Shown here: one piece after another, positions 6,913 through 19,800 of the stretch
How positions within the stretch are numbered: position 1 is the stretch's first letter
How the letters are laid out: each line of letters opens with the position of its first letter
NCBI RefSeq assembly: GCF_014202505.1
Contig: NZ_JACHGW010000004.1
Coordinates: forward strand, 496,001-560,000
Length of the DNA stretch: 64,000 nt
DNA from: Armatimonas rosea
GTDB taxonomy: Bacteria; Armatimonadota; Armatimonadia; Armatimonadales; Armatimonadaceae
Direction: 5' to 3'
Notes under the pieces: generated by a model
Database searches by the model: none
The model's input: the letters and a program-made list of their open reading frames with translations, nothing else
Told to the model about the DNA's origin: nothing
Translations under genes and position numbers: made by a program

Positions 6913-9870
6913 CTCTTCCGTGGGGGCGAACCCGCGGCGCATGACCGACTCGGTGATCGTGCGGGGGACGAGGAACTGCTGGAGGTAGTCCGGCCCGCCC
7001 GCCTTACTCCCGACTCCCGACATGCGCGCACCGCCAAAGGGCTGGCGGTCCACCACCGCGCCGGTGATCTTGCGGTTGATGTAGAGGTTGCCCACGCGGA
7101 ACTCCCGTCGCACCCGCTCGATATTCTTCGGGGAGCGCGAGTAGAGCCCGCCCGTCAGCGCATACATCGTCCCATCGGCGATCGCGAGGGCTTCGTCGAG
7201 CGTGGCCGCCTTGAGGATCGCGACCACCGGGCCAAAGATCTCCTCCTGGCAGAGCTTGCCATCGGCGGGGCAGTCGATAAAGGCGCTCGGCGCGACATAG
7301 TAGCCTTTCCCGACGAGCTCCGCGGGCACGGCCTTCTGCCCGACCAGCTTGCCCTCTTGCTTGCCGATCTCGATATAGCGCTCGATCCGCGCTTGGGAGT
7401 CCGCATCCACGACCGGCGGAACATTGGTCGCCGGGTCGGCGGCGTTTCCGACGATCAGGCTGGCCATCGCCTCGCCCAGCCGGTGACAGAACGGCTCGTA
7501 GGCATCCCCGACCACGATGATTCTTGAGCACGCCGAGCACTTCTGGCCGGCAAAACCGGCAACGGAGGCGAGCGCACCGGCCACGGCCTCGTCAAGGTCC
7601 GCGTCTTCGTCCACGATAATCGCGTTCTTGCCGCCGAGCTCGGCGATGACGCGCTTAATCTCACGCTGGCCGGGGCGCACCTCGGAGGCGGAGCGGATAA
7701 TGCTGAGCCCCACGGCCTTGCTCCCCGTGAAGGCGATCACGGCGACGCGTGGATCGTTGACAAGGGTCGGCCCGATCTGCTCGCCATCGCCGGGGAGGAA
7801 GTTGGAGACGCCCGCCGGGCAACCCGCGGCCTCCAGCGCCTCTTGCAGGAAGTAGCCGACACGGCATGCCTGCTCGCTAGGCTTGAGGATCACCGGGTTT
7901 CCGGCGACAATCGCGGCCACGGCCATGCCACAGAGGATCGCCAGCGGGAAGTTCCAGGGGGCGATAATCACCGCGGGACCACGGGCGTCGTAAAAATACT
8001 CGTTCCACTCGCCCGGCAGGTTGCGCTTGCGGGGCTCCGAGAGGCGCTCCATCTCAGTGGCGTAGAAGTTACAGAAATCAATCGCCTCCGCGACATCGGC
8101 ATCGGCCTCGCGCCAGGGCTTGCCGACCTCGCGTACCATCCACGCCGAGATCTCGAAGCGGCGTTTCTCAAACTGCTCGGCGGTGCGACGCAGCAGATCC
8201 GCGCGCTCCTTCACCGAGACATCGCGCCAGCTCGGGAACGCCGCGCTCGCCGCCGCCAGCGCCTGCTCGGCCTGGGCAACGCTGGCAAAATGGGCCTTGG
8301 ACGCCACCACGGCGGTCTCCGACGGGTCCGGGCGCTCGACGACGGTGCCTGTCTCGCGCTTGCCATTGATGACGATGGGAACGGTAAAGCCGAGGTCGGC
8401 CTTGATCTTATCTAGAGCTTCTTGCATCTTTTTCTGGTTCTCGGGGATCGCAAAATCCACCTCGGGGTTATTCATAAACTCTCCCCCCTTGCCTTTAGGT
8501 GAGGGGGGCTGGGGGGGAGAGGTGGGCTCGGCCAGCAGCGCATCGTCGGCATTGGCATCGCCGGACTTGCGGATAAAGCTATCGTTGGACGAGTTCTCGA
8601 GCAGGCGGCGGACAAGATAGGCCATGCCGGGGAGGAGCTCCCCAAAGGGGACATAGGTGCGGACCCGCTCGCCCTGCGCGGCGAGGGCGCGGCCAATGGG
8701 CTCGCCCATCCCAAAGAGCACCTGGTACTCGACGGTCCGCGGCGGGACTCCCTTTGCCTCCGCCAGCGCTTGGGCCTTCGACGACGAGCGCACATTGTGG
8801 CTGGCGATTGCCGGGCGCAGGTACTGCCAGTTGTCCAGCAAGAACTCCGTGCAGCGCTCGAAGCAGGCATCGGTGAGGGGCTTCTTCTCCCAGACCGGAA
8901 CCGGATGGTGGCGCTGGGCGGCGATAATGGTCTCAAAGTCCCAGTAGGCCCCCTTCACAAGGCGGACATGGACGGGGACCCCGCGGGCGATCACCCAGTC
9001 GCGCAGCTCCACCAAGTCGTTCTCGGCGCGCTTGAGGTAGGCCTGCACGACGATACCCACATCGGCCCAGTCGGCAAACTCGGGCTCGGTGAAGATCTCG
9101 CGGAAGATGCGGTTGGTGACCGTGCAGAAGTCGTGCTGCTCCATGTCGAAGTTGACAAAGAGCCCGTGCTTCTTGGCGGCGGAGAGGATCGGGTAGAGGC
9201 GCTCCTTGACGGCCTTGACCGTGGCATCGGCGGCCATCGGGTCAAAACGCGCGTAGAGCGAGCTCAGCTTGACCGAGACATTGACCTTGGGGAGCTGGCC
9301 ATAGCTGGCCTTTTCGAGCTGGTCGATGGTCGGCCAGTCCTTGGAGAGCCGCGCGAGGTCTTCAATAAGATCGAGGTACTTCTTCTGGTAGGCAAGCGCC
9401 TCGACCTCGCTGATCACGGCCTCACCCAGCAGGTCCATCGTGAAGGTCATGGGGACGCGGCGAAGGCGCTCGATCTCCTTGACGGCCTCGATCCCGTTGC
9501 GCCCAGCGATAAAGCGCCCCGCCATCATCTTCGCCCCGGTGTGCGACACGAAGTGCAACAGCGAGCGCGATGGCCCGGTGGCCGCAAGGGTGCTCAGCAG
9601 CTGAGCGCCGCCCGGTGGGAGGGAGACATCAGGACGCACCAGATACTCCATCAAGTGCCGTGCCACGGACTCGGGCGACTTGAGCGCAGGAAGCGCATCA
9701 ACAAACCGAAAGAGCTCGATCTTGAGCTTCTCATCGCGCGTCGAGAGCGCCATGAGCTTGCTATAGAAAATCTCGGTCGCGCTGCCCTTCTTCTCCTGGC
9801 GGCGGACCTCGGAGAGCAAGCGCTTGCCACGTGTCTGTGTTGCTTGCTCAACCCCCATGGTAGTACTCAT
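6901..9870 (-). CDS. putA: Bifunctional proline dehydrogenase / L-glutamate gamma-semialdehyde dehydrogenase
   Basis: 989 residues converting proline to P5C with FAD, then to glutamate with NAD+. Residues ~90-450 are the FAD barrel (VHVRLVKGAYWDFE, EYQVLFGMGEPIGRAL, RTYVPFGELLPGMAYLVRRLLENS). Residues ~480-989 are the aldehyde dehydrogenase (AELGGKNAIIVDED, catalytic Cys in GFAGQKCSACSR, end motif QPFGGARMSG). There is no N-terminal DNA-binding ribbon-helix-helix, so it is not an autoregulator like the E. coli protein. The linker (residues ~460-475, PTSPPQPPSPKGKGG) is encoded by a dispersed repeat at 8478-8522. ATG 9870 lies 6 nt after TAGAAT, a leaderless arrangement. The last residues and stop are in repeat B2. 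Confidence 0.95.
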   Translation of the reverse strand: MSTTMGVEQATQTRGKRLLSEVRRQEKKGSATEIFYSKLMALSTRDEKLKIELFRFVDALPALKSPESVARHLMEYLVRPDVSLPPGGAQLLSTLAATGPSRSLLHFVSHTGAKMMAGRFIAGRNGIEAVKEIERLRRVPMTFTMDLLGEAVISEVEALAYQKKYLDLIEDLARLSKDWPTIDQLEKASYGQLPKVNVSVKLSSLYARFDPMAADATVKAVKERLYPILSAAKKHGLFVNFDMEQHDFCTVTNRIFREIFTEPEFADWADVGIVVQAYLKRAENDLVELRDWVIARGVPVHVRLVKGAYWDFETIIAAQRHHPVPVWEKKPLTDACFERCTEFLLDNWQYLRPAIASHNVRSSSKAQALAEAKGVPPRTVEYQVLFGMGEPIGRALAAQGERVRTYVPFGELLPGMAYLVRRLLENSSNDSFIRKSGDANADDALLAEPTSPPQPPSPKGKGGEFMNNPEVDFAIPENQKKMQEALDKIKADLGFTVPIVINGKRETGTVVERPDPSETAVVASKAHFASVAQAEQALAAASAAFPSWRDVSVKERADLLRRTAEQFEKRRFEISAWMVREVGKPWREADADVAEAIDFCNFYATEMERLSEPRKRNLPGEWNEYFYDARGPAVIIAPWNFPLAILCGMAVAAIVAGNPVILKPSEQACRVGYFLQEALEAAGCPAGVSNFLPGDGEQIGPTLVNDPRVAVIAFTGSKAVGLSIIRSASEVRPGQREIKRVIAELGGKNAIIVDEDADLDEAVAGALASVAGFAGQKCSACSRIIVVGDAYEPFCHRLGEAMASLIVGNAADPATNVPPVVDADSQARIERYIEIGKQEGKLVGQKAVPAELVGKGYYVAPSAFIDCPADGKLCQEEIFGPVVAILKAATLDEALAIADGTMYALTGGLYSRSPKNIERVRREFRVGNLYINRKITGAVVDRQPFGGARMSGVGSKAGGPDYLQQFLVPRTITESVMRRGFAPTEESGA
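8478..8522. repeat. Intergenic-type repeat embedded in the putA linker
   Basis: CTCTCCCCCCTTGCCTTTAG followed by a G-rich arm that ends GGGGGGGAGAGG. It looks like a short palindromic intergenic element, but here it is in frame and translated as the Pro-rich linker between the two enzyme domains. Confidence 0.65.
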
Positions 9871-9876
9871 GGGGGC

Positions 9877-9882
9877 ATTCTA
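9877..9882 (-). promoter_or_regulatory. -10 box of putA
   Basis: TAGAAT on the minus strand, separated from ATG 9870 by 6 nt (GCCCCC). This supports ATG 9870 as the start and a leaderless mRNA. Confidence 0.55.
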
Positions 9883-9902
9883 CCACATTTGTTCAGACTG
9901 TC

Positions 9903-10529
9903 CTAATTTTGTGGCCCGGGAGCGACACTCTGGATGATCTTCTCGTAGACCGGCTTGAGGGTCGCCCAGTCGCTCTCGGCGCAGCTGGCCCGCACGGTGT
10001 AGCGCTTGTCGCCCCCGAGAATCGTTACACGGTAGCCATGAATCGCCAGGCTGCCATCCTTGGCCGTGAACTCCGAGAAGCGCCCCTCACCCGTCGGGGA
10101 CTGCAGCGGCTTCATCGTCCCGTCTTGGTAGTCCTGGAACTTCTTGCTCAGCCCCTCGCCCTGGGCATCGTGGAGACGCTCGACCGCGGGCTTGGTGCTG
10201 GCCTTGACCGCCGCCCCCAGCCCACCCGGGAGCCCCTCTGCGAGGCTTCCCATCTGGGCATTGCTCGCGTTCATCATGTCGCCCATCAGCGAGCCCACGA
10301 GGTCGCCCCCGATTCGGACATAGGCAGTGCCGCTGGTGAGCTCGATCGAGCCCGCATTGCCTCCCGCCTCGATCTTGCCCTCGCCGCGCCAGCCCTGTGG
10401 CCGCAGGTACTGAAAGGCATTGCTTGGCCCCACCGCAGGCTTGAGCTCCGGCGCCGGAATGGGCTTGCTACAGCCCGCCACGAGGCCCCCTACCACAACA
10501 ACGATCCCAAGTGTCTTCAACATCGACAT
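9903..10529 (-). CDS. Predicted lipoprotein, unknown function
   Basis: 208 residues with a lipoprotein signal: a short N-region, hydrophobic LGIVVVVGGLVAG and lipobox VAGC, so the mature protein would be lipid-anchored at Cys20. The rest is a soluble domain with a Gly/Met-rich middle (GDLVGSLMGDMMNAS) and a beta-rich end (HGYRVTILGGDKRYTVRASC). I do not recognise the family; the layout recalls stress-type lipoproteins that carry a PsbP/APC-like domain, but that is weak. A strong ribosome binding site AGAGGAG lies 4 nt before ATG 10529, so unlike many neighbours it has a leader. Confidence 0.75.
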   Translation of the reverse strand: MSMLKTLGIVVVVGGLVAGCSKPIPAPELKPAVGPSNAFQYLRPQGWRGEGKIEAGGNAGSIELTSGTAYVRIGGDLVGSLMGDMMNASNAQMGSLAEGLPGGLGAAVKASTKPAVERLHDAQGEGLSKKFQDYQDGTMKPLQSPTGEGRFSEFTAKDGSLAIHGYRVTILGGDKRYTVRASCAESDWATLKPVYEKIIQSVAPGPQN

Positions 10530-10570
10530 TAAACTCCTCTGTTTTGTGGGACACAGCCCCCCCAGAGAAG

Positions 10571-10807
10571 TTACGCAGGATGCTCCGTTTTTTCCTTCCC
10601 CTCCTCGGCGGACTCTGGCGCAAAATCGGGGATATCCTCGGGCTCGACCTCGACCACCTTACCGTCGCGCCAGACCACGACCGACTGCTGCCGGCGCTTG
10701 TGGTCCGTCAGCGCGGCCTGGACACCGGCCTGAAAGGCCTTCAGGACAATCGGAAGGTGGCTCAGCTCAAAGGACTTCTTCGGTTGGTTTGACTCGTCGC
10801 TCGACAT
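10571..10807 (-). CDS. Small protein coupled to the zeta-like kinase
   Basis: 78 residues; a helical N-terminal half (SHLPIVLKAFQAGVQAAL), then VVVWRDGKVVEVEPEDIP and an acidic tail. Short proteins with the W-R-D-G-K-V-V element are commonly encoded beside zeta-toxin-like ATPases, which fits here. Its start lies inside the end of the upstream kinase gene (41-bp overlap in another frame), so the two are made together. It could be an antitoxin or partner. The usual zeta antitoxin (epsilon) is a three-helix bundle, and this does not look like one. Confidence 0.7.
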   Translation of the reverse strand: MSSDESNQPKKSFELSHLPIVLKAFQAGVQAALTDHKRRQQSVVVWRDGKVVEVEPEDIPDFAPESAEEGKEKTEHPA

Positions 10808-11348
10808 AGTTTGCTCTCATCTGACGCCAGGCAGCGGGCTGTGGCGTCGTTCCGTAGGCGATCACCCCGGGGTCGTCCAGGGTCGTGTTGTCTACCACCA
10901 GCCACTCATCGGCCAGGGGCTGGTAGAGATCGTAGAAGCAGCGCAGGCCGCTCTCCCAGCGGCGGCGGATGGTCTTCTCGGGGATCGAGTGCCCGCCGGT
11001 TCGCACCCGCTGGCGCACACGAGCCACCGCAAGCTCCGGGCTGGGGAGATAGAGAAAGTAGAGGTGCACCTGGTAGCCTTGCTCCCGCAGCTTCACCACC
11101 CGCACCGCCAGCGCCCGCCCGGAGAGGGTGGTCTCCAGCGCAAAGTCCCGCCCCTCGCCCGCCAGCAGATCGAGCCGCTCTAGGAGCAGCCGCCCCGCCC
11201 GCACCTCGACTCCGTCCGGGTCGGTCAGGCGCAGCTCCTTGGCGATCTCATCGGCGTTGAGGTACGGCATCCCCTCCGGCAAGAAGGTCCGCGCAATCGT
11301 GGACTTCCCCGAACCGTTCGGCCCCGCTAGAATGATCAATCGCGGCAT
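10767..11348 (-). CDS. Zeta-toxin-like P-loop kinase
   Basis: 193 residues starting MPRLIILAGPNGSGKSTIAR: Walker A GPNGSGKST close to the N-terminus, then YLNADEIAKELR (the N-A-D-E substrate motif) and ALETTLSGRAL, followed by a lid helix with RVRQRVRTGGHSIPEKTIRRR. This matches the zeta-toxin/AAA_33 kinase group. True zeta toxins phosphorylate UDP-GlcNAc and block wall synthesis, but many stand-alone relatives have unknown substrates. Upstream ATGs at 11357 and 11420 are in frame, but TACAAT at 11356-11361 lies 7 nt before ATG 11348 and overlaps the 11357 ATG, so 11348 is the best start. The end overlaps the 78-aa gene. Confidence 0.82.
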   Translation of the reverse strand: MPRLIILAGPNGSGKSTIARTFLPEGMPYLNADEIAKELRLTDPDGVEVRAGRLLLERLDLLAGEGRDFALETTLSGRALAVRVVKLREQGYQVHLYFLYLPSPELAVARVRQRVRTGGHSIPEKTIRRRWESGLRCFYDLYQPLADEWLVVDNTTLDDPGVIAYGTTPQPAAWRQMRANYVERRVKPTEEVL

Positions 11349-11355
11349 GGACTGC

Positions 11356-11361
11356 ATTGTA
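11356..11361 (-). promoter_or_regulatory. -10 box of the zeta-like kinase gene
   Basis: TACAAT, 7 nt before ATG 11348. It overlaps an alternative in-frame ATG and so argues against that start. Confidence 0.55.
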
Positions 11362-11371
11362 CCGCCCCCAT

Positions 11372-11436
11372 AGAGATCGCCCCCGTTAGAGGGGGGCGTC
11401 TTGCTGTCGCTGCGCGACACGAAGGCCTCTGGCCAT
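11372..11436. repeat. Dispersed repeat, family F, copy 1
   Basis: GATCGCCCCCGTTAGAGGGG hairpin followed by GGCGTCTTGCT and CGACACGAAGGCCTCTGGCC. The same order of blocks is found at 37398-37463. It lies between the divergent zeta-like kinase and aspS. Confidence 0.75.
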
Positions 11437-11460
11437 AACTGCGTTATCTGGGGTTCGCGA

Positions 11461-11466
11461 TATAAT
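11461..11466 (+). promoter_or_regulatory. -10 box of aspS
   Basis: Perfect TATAAT 39 nt before the GTG start. No good -35 is seen at 16-18 nt upstream. A leader of about 30 nt with a ribosome binding site follows, so aspS is leadered. Confidence 0.55.
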
Positions 11467-11505
11467 GACCCTTACGCGCCTCTGAGGAGGCACAAGGAGG
11501 TTTTT

Positions 11506-13305
11506 GTGGCATTTGCAAGCTGGCAGAGGACGATAGACTGCGGCGCTTTGCGCGTCGAGCATGTGGGACAAGAAGTGGTAGTCAATGGCTGGGCCAATAG
11601 TGTCCGCGACCACGGTGGGGTTGTCTTCATGGACTTGCGGGACCGCACCGGTCTCGTGCAGATTGTCGCCGATCCGACCCGCAATGTCACCGGCCCCGAG
11701 GCCCACGCCATCGCCGAGAAGGTCAAGAGCGAGTGGTGTATCTCGGTGCGTGGCCGTGTCGCGGCCCGCCCCGATGGCCTGGCCAACCCGAACTTGGAGA
11801 CGGGCAGGGTGGAGATCGAGGCGATTGAGATCACGGTCTTCAACGCCGCACGGACCCTGCCCTTCCAGCTCGACGACAAGAACATCAACGAGGAAGCGCG
11901 CCTCAAGTACCGCTATCTGGACCTGCGCCGCCCTGAGATGTACCGCAAGATGCACCTGCGCCATGAGATTGTCCGCGCGGTCCGTGAGTACTTCTACAAG
12001 AACAACTTCCTCGAGATCGAGACCCCCGTTCTCACAAAATCGTCGCCTGAGGGTGCCCGCGACTACCTGGTTCCCTACCGCCTCCAGGCCGGGAAGTTCT
12101 ACGCCCTGCCCCAAGCCCCGCAGCAGTTCAAGCAGCTCCTGATGGTGGCGGGGATGGAGCGCTACTTCCAGATCGCCAAGTGCTTCCGCGACGAATCACA
12201 AAGGGCAGATAGGCAGCCGGAGTTCACGCAGATCGACCTTGAGATGGCCTTCGCCACGCAAGACGATGTGCTCGGGATGGTCGAGGGCCTGATGATCGAG
12301 GTGGTGGAGAAGTTCACCGAGAAGACGGGCAAGACCATTCTCTCCAAGCCCTTCCCGCGCTTCTCCTACGACGAGGCCATGCGCCGCTTTGGCACCGACA
12401 AGCCCGATATTCGCTTTGGGCTGGAGCTGATCGACTGCGCGCCCTACCTCACGGAGACGCAGTTCGCGGTCTTCCAGCAGACACTCGCCAATGGCGGCCA
12501 GGTCAAGGCCGTGCGCTATCCTGGTGGTGCGAGCATCCCCCGCCGCGAGATGGACGAGCTGGGCAACCTCAGCCGCGACTGGGGCGCCAAGGGCATGGCC
12601 TACTTCCTGGTCGACGACGAAGGCAAGGCCACCAAAGGCCCGGTCGCCAAGTTCCTCTCCGACACCGAGAAAGAAGCCCTCGTCACCGCCGCCGAGGCAC
12701 AACCCGGCGATCTCGTGGGCTTTATCGCCGACCAGCCGGAGACGGTCGCCAAGGTGCTGGACCGCCTGCGCCGCTTTATCGGGGACAAGCTGGGCCTGAT
12801 CGACAAGAACAAGCTCGCCTACTGCTGGATTATCGACTTCCCGGTCTTCGAGAAAGACGAAGAGACCGGCAAGCTCACGTTTGCGCACAACCCCTTCGCC
12901 ATGCCCCAAGCCGACGACCTCGACAAGTTCGAGACCGACCCGCTGGCGATGCGTGCCCAGTGCTACGACATGGTCTGCAACGGCACCGAGTGCGCCTCGG
13001 GCGCAGTCCGTATCCATGTCCCCGAGATTCAGGTGAAGGTCTTTGAGAAGATGGGCCTGACCCCCGAGCAGATCCAGAGCCGCTTCGGGCACATGCTCGA
13101 CGCCTTCGCGCTAGGCGCCCCACCCCACGCCGGGATGGCCCCCGGCCTGGACCGCCTCGTCATGCTCCTCTGCGACGAAGAGAACATCCGCGAGGTGATT
13201 GCCTTCCCCAAGATGGGCGGCGGCTACGACCCGATGATGGATGCCCCGTCGGAAGTGGAGCCCGAGCAGCTCAAGGAGCTAGGGATTTCAGTTTCCGGGG
13301 ATTAG
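11506..13305 (+). CDS. aspS: Aspartate--tRNA ligase
   Basis: 599 residues, the bacterial AspRS length. It has an N-terminal OB-fold anticodon domain (VVVNGWANSVRDHGGVVFMDLRD), motif 2 (MERYFQIAKCFRDE with RQPEFTQIDLEM), the bacterial GAD insertion (~300-420) and motif 3 (GMAPGLDRLVMLL). It charges tRNA-Asp and may be non-discriminating toward tRNA-Asn; that cannot be told here. The frame is open back to 11401, but GTG 11506 has a perfect AAGGAGG 5 nt upstream. The TAG stop sits in the loop of the first hairpin of repeat A3. Confidence 0.97.
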   Translation: MAFASWQRTIDCGALRVEHVGQEVVVNGWANSVRDHGGVVFMDLRDRTGLVQIVADPTRNVTGPEAHAIAEKVKSEWCISVRGRVAARPDGLANPNLETGRVEIEAIEITVFNAARTLPFQLDDKNINEEARLKYRYLDLRRPEMYRKMHLRHEIVRAVREYFYKNNFLEIETPVLTKSSPEGARDYLVPYRLQAGKFYALPQAPQQFKQLLMVAGMERYFQIAKCFRDESQRADRQPEFTQIDLEMAFATQDDVLGMVEGLMIEVVEKFTEKTGKTILSKPFPRFSYDEAMRRFGTDKPDIRFGLELIDCAPYLTETQFAVFQQTLANGGQVKAVRYPGGASIPRREMDELGNLSRDWGAKGMAYFLVDDEGKATKGPVAKFLSDTEKEALVTAAEAQPGDLVGFIADQPETVAKVLDRLRRFIGDKLGLIDKNKLAYCWIIDFPVFEKDEETGKLTFAHNPFAMPQADDLDKFETDPLAMRAQCYDMVCNGTECASGAVRIHVPEIQVKVFEKMGLTPEQIQSRFGHMLDAFALGAPPHAGMAPGLDRLVMLLCDEENIREVIAFPKMGGGYDPMMDAPSEVEPEQLKELGISVSGD

Positions 13306-13413
13306 AAATCCCCGGCATGAGCTTTTGGGAGCGTCCCGTGGACGCAGAAGCGAACAAGCTCTGCGCGTCCTCGGGCCGCTCTTTTTCGGGAGACGGGTAT
13401 TTCAATGCCCGTC
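13295..13413. repeat. Dispersed palindromic repeat, family A, copy 3
   Basis: Starts with the hairpin CCGGGGATTAGAAATCCCC, whose loop contains the aspS stop codon, then the GGGAGCGTCCCGTGGACGC...GCGCGTCCTCGGGCCGCTC block and a last hairpin GACGGGTATTTCAATGCCCGTC. It lies between converging aspS and the reverse transcriptase gene. Confidence 0.75.
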
Positions 13414-16857
<3,444 letters not shown>

Positions 16858-16861
16858 GTGT

Positions 16862-19800
16862 TCACACTGACAGCCCCTCGACAGTCTCTCCCGCCAGTGC
16901 CCGCTTGGTGAGCTGCACCAGCGCCCACTCCGCATCCCGTGTGCTCCCTGCTCCTCGGGCAAGGGCGAGCAGAGTCGCCACATCGACCTGGCCGTCTGGC
17001 GCCGCACTCTCCTGACGCGCTTTCACCCGCTCCTTCGCCCGCCGCGACTTGTGGCGCGCCCGTAGCACCGTGCGGTCGAAGCTTGGTGCAGAGGCATCCC
17101 CGGCGACCTCCGCGGCAAAGGCCTGCATGTCTGGCTCGTCGTGCTCAAAGAGGGCGAGTGCCAGCCTTTCGCCCGTGAGCGCTTTTGCCGTCGCGAACTG
17201 CCGCCCGTAGGCTCGCACGGAGAACACAGGGCTGTCACAGAGCGCCAGCGCACGGACCTCCAGCTCCTCTGGGCTACTCGCCTCGAACCAGCGCTTGCCC
17301 ACGGCGACACTGCCGGGAATCTCGCACTCCAGCAAGCGCAGAGCAAACGGCAAGCGTATCGTCCGCCGCCCCACCATCTCCAGCGCGGGCGCTCGTACCT
17401 CGGCGAGGGCGTGGGTTGCTGCCGTGAGCAGAAGTCCTTCGTCGCTCTCCAGCTTGGGCCAGTGCCGCACGAGCCAGCGCCCTAGGAGCGGCCCGAGCGC
17501 CGACTCGTGAATCTCGAGCAAGCGTGCAGCCTCCTCACAGGTCAGCAGGCACTCCGTGATAGTCGCGTCGTTGAGGACACGCATCTCGAGGTTTCCCACC
17601 AAGTCGTTTTTCAGCGCCTCGGGCAGGGCACTCCAGAGCTCGGTGATTCCGATGCCCTCGCGCAGGTTTCGCACCCAGCCATCGCGGATTCTGCCCCAGA
17701 CCCCCTCCTCGGCTGCAGCGATCAGGCGAAGGGTCGCGCTCACCGGCAGTGTCTGGGTGAGTGCCGTAAAGGCCTGCGTGTCGAGAATCCCCACCAGGAA
17801 CGGGCGCTCTATCAGTGCCGTGGCCAGCTCCCCCGCCGTGTAGCCCGCCCGCCCGAGAGTCGCCAGAGCGTAGGCCGAGTTCATCGCAGTCTGGAGCGCA
17901 TCGTTTACGGACGAGGCGAGTAAAAGCTCGTCCCAGAGCTCGCGGAGGCTCCCTTCTGGTGTCGCGGAGGCAGCCAGAACGCGCCAGAGACTGCCCCGTA
18001 CGAGGGTGCTCTCGTGCTCCATGAGCTCAAACGGCTCGCCCAGATCCTTCCCCGCCGCTCCCGTTTCCAGCGCGACCAGCAGGGGCTCACGGTCTATCTC
18101 ACGAAGGTGTGGCAGAACCTCCAGCCACTCCTCCAGTGTTCCTTCATCCACCGACATCGCGGCACGAAGCGCCAGCTCCCGTAAGTTCGCCTTACCCGAG
18201 GCCAGCAGGCCTGGCACGAGACGGATCACGGCGGTTCCGCCGACCGCCTCCGGGAAGTGCTGAGCGACAAGTCCGGCAATCGCACCAAAGCGCCTGAGTT
18301 TCGCCGGATCGCTTGCCCGAAGAACACACTCGACGAACGCGGCTTTCCACTTGGCATCGCCCTCGGCTTGGCGCAGGATTGTCGGCAAGAGCGCGGTGCG
18401 CTGGCGGGCAATCGCTCTGGCAAATCCCAGTGCAGCCCTCTCGGGCGTGAGCTCTTTCGCCGCAACAAGCTCCCGCACCCCATAGGCCGTGAGCAACAAC
18501 GAGGGTGTCACGACTCCCGCACCCTTGGCATCCGGCACGGTCGCCTTTGCGGCGCACAGGGCTTTCAAGGCAAGCTCCCGCGCCTGCCAGACCGCCTGCT
18601 CACTCAAGTAGAGCTGCGCCGCCTGCTCCGGGTGGGCATCCCACGCCGACCGGCCACGCTCCTCCCGCCGGCGGATCGAGAGCTGGAGAGGTGCTTTCTC
18701 CACAAGTGCCCCGCGCCCATGGCTCCGCTGCTCAAAGCGCTCCCCTCCGCCAAAGAGCAGGTCCCAGGCGACCCAGTTGCGTGTTGCGTCCAGTGGCTCG
18801 GTAAGGCCCATGAGGGTCTGGAGCGCAAGCTCCACAAAGCGAGTAGGGTCGGTCTGGGCCAGCCCACGAAGGTAGCGCCGCGCCCGTCGCTTCATGTAGC
18901 CCAGGGTCTTGGGCGATGGCGGGGTGCCGTAGGGTGCCGGGCGCTCGGGGTTTGCCATGCTCAGCAGGGACACCCCCTGCCAGGAGTGGGTGTAGAGCCA
19001 GCCCTCCGCAGCCGCGAGGGCGTAGGGATGATCTCGCAGAGGACGGGAAGGCTTGAGGTCGTCACCGCGCGCATCGACCTGGGAGACCATGGCGCTCCCT
19101 CCCACAAAGACCATGCCTTCGCGAGCCAGCAGGGAGACATCTTGGTACGAGTAGCCCAGCGAGACCTGACCTGTCACCCGCGGGGTACGGAGCTCCGTCA
19201 GATCGATCCGGTGCAGCGTGGTATCGTGGCCACTGCGTGACTTGGTGGTCACAAAGAGGGTCCGGTTCTCCAGTGCCATCGTCCGGCTTTGAGGAAGCGC
19301 AAGCTCGCCCATGGGAAGGGGGCGTGCAGGGTCGGTGCTGTCCAAGACCTTGATCCCCGCGGTCATGGGGAGGCGGTTCCAGGCAAACCCCGCGCCCTCA
19401 CCCAAGACCACCAGAAATCCCTCGCCCAGCACGACCTGCCTTGCCCCCCGGTGCTCAATGGCCGTGCCCGCACCGTGGATATCGCGCAGATCCACAACCC
19501 GTAGCTCTTTGTTGGAGAGGACGTAGAGATAGGGAAACTGAGCCGCGACACTGACATTGGGGAGGCTCAGCTGCGCGAGGGGCTTGAGGGTCTCACGCTC
19601 CGGCTCAAAGACCTGGATGGTGCTGGCAGATGCCACGACGATCAAGGGGCCACACCAGAGCACCTGGCTGACCTCCCGAACACCTCCCTCCAGTCGTGCC
19701 ATCCCGATTTTTTTGGGTTGCAGGCGGTTGGCGACATTAAAGTCCAACAACGAGAGATACGGGTTGTTCCAGGAGCGGTTCAGGGCGACCGCGAGGCGAT

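Noticed and set aside
13295-13413. Structured DNA next to the RT gene as msr-msd RNA
   Set aside because: It lies downstream of the RT and is repeat family A, with two more copies far from any RT.
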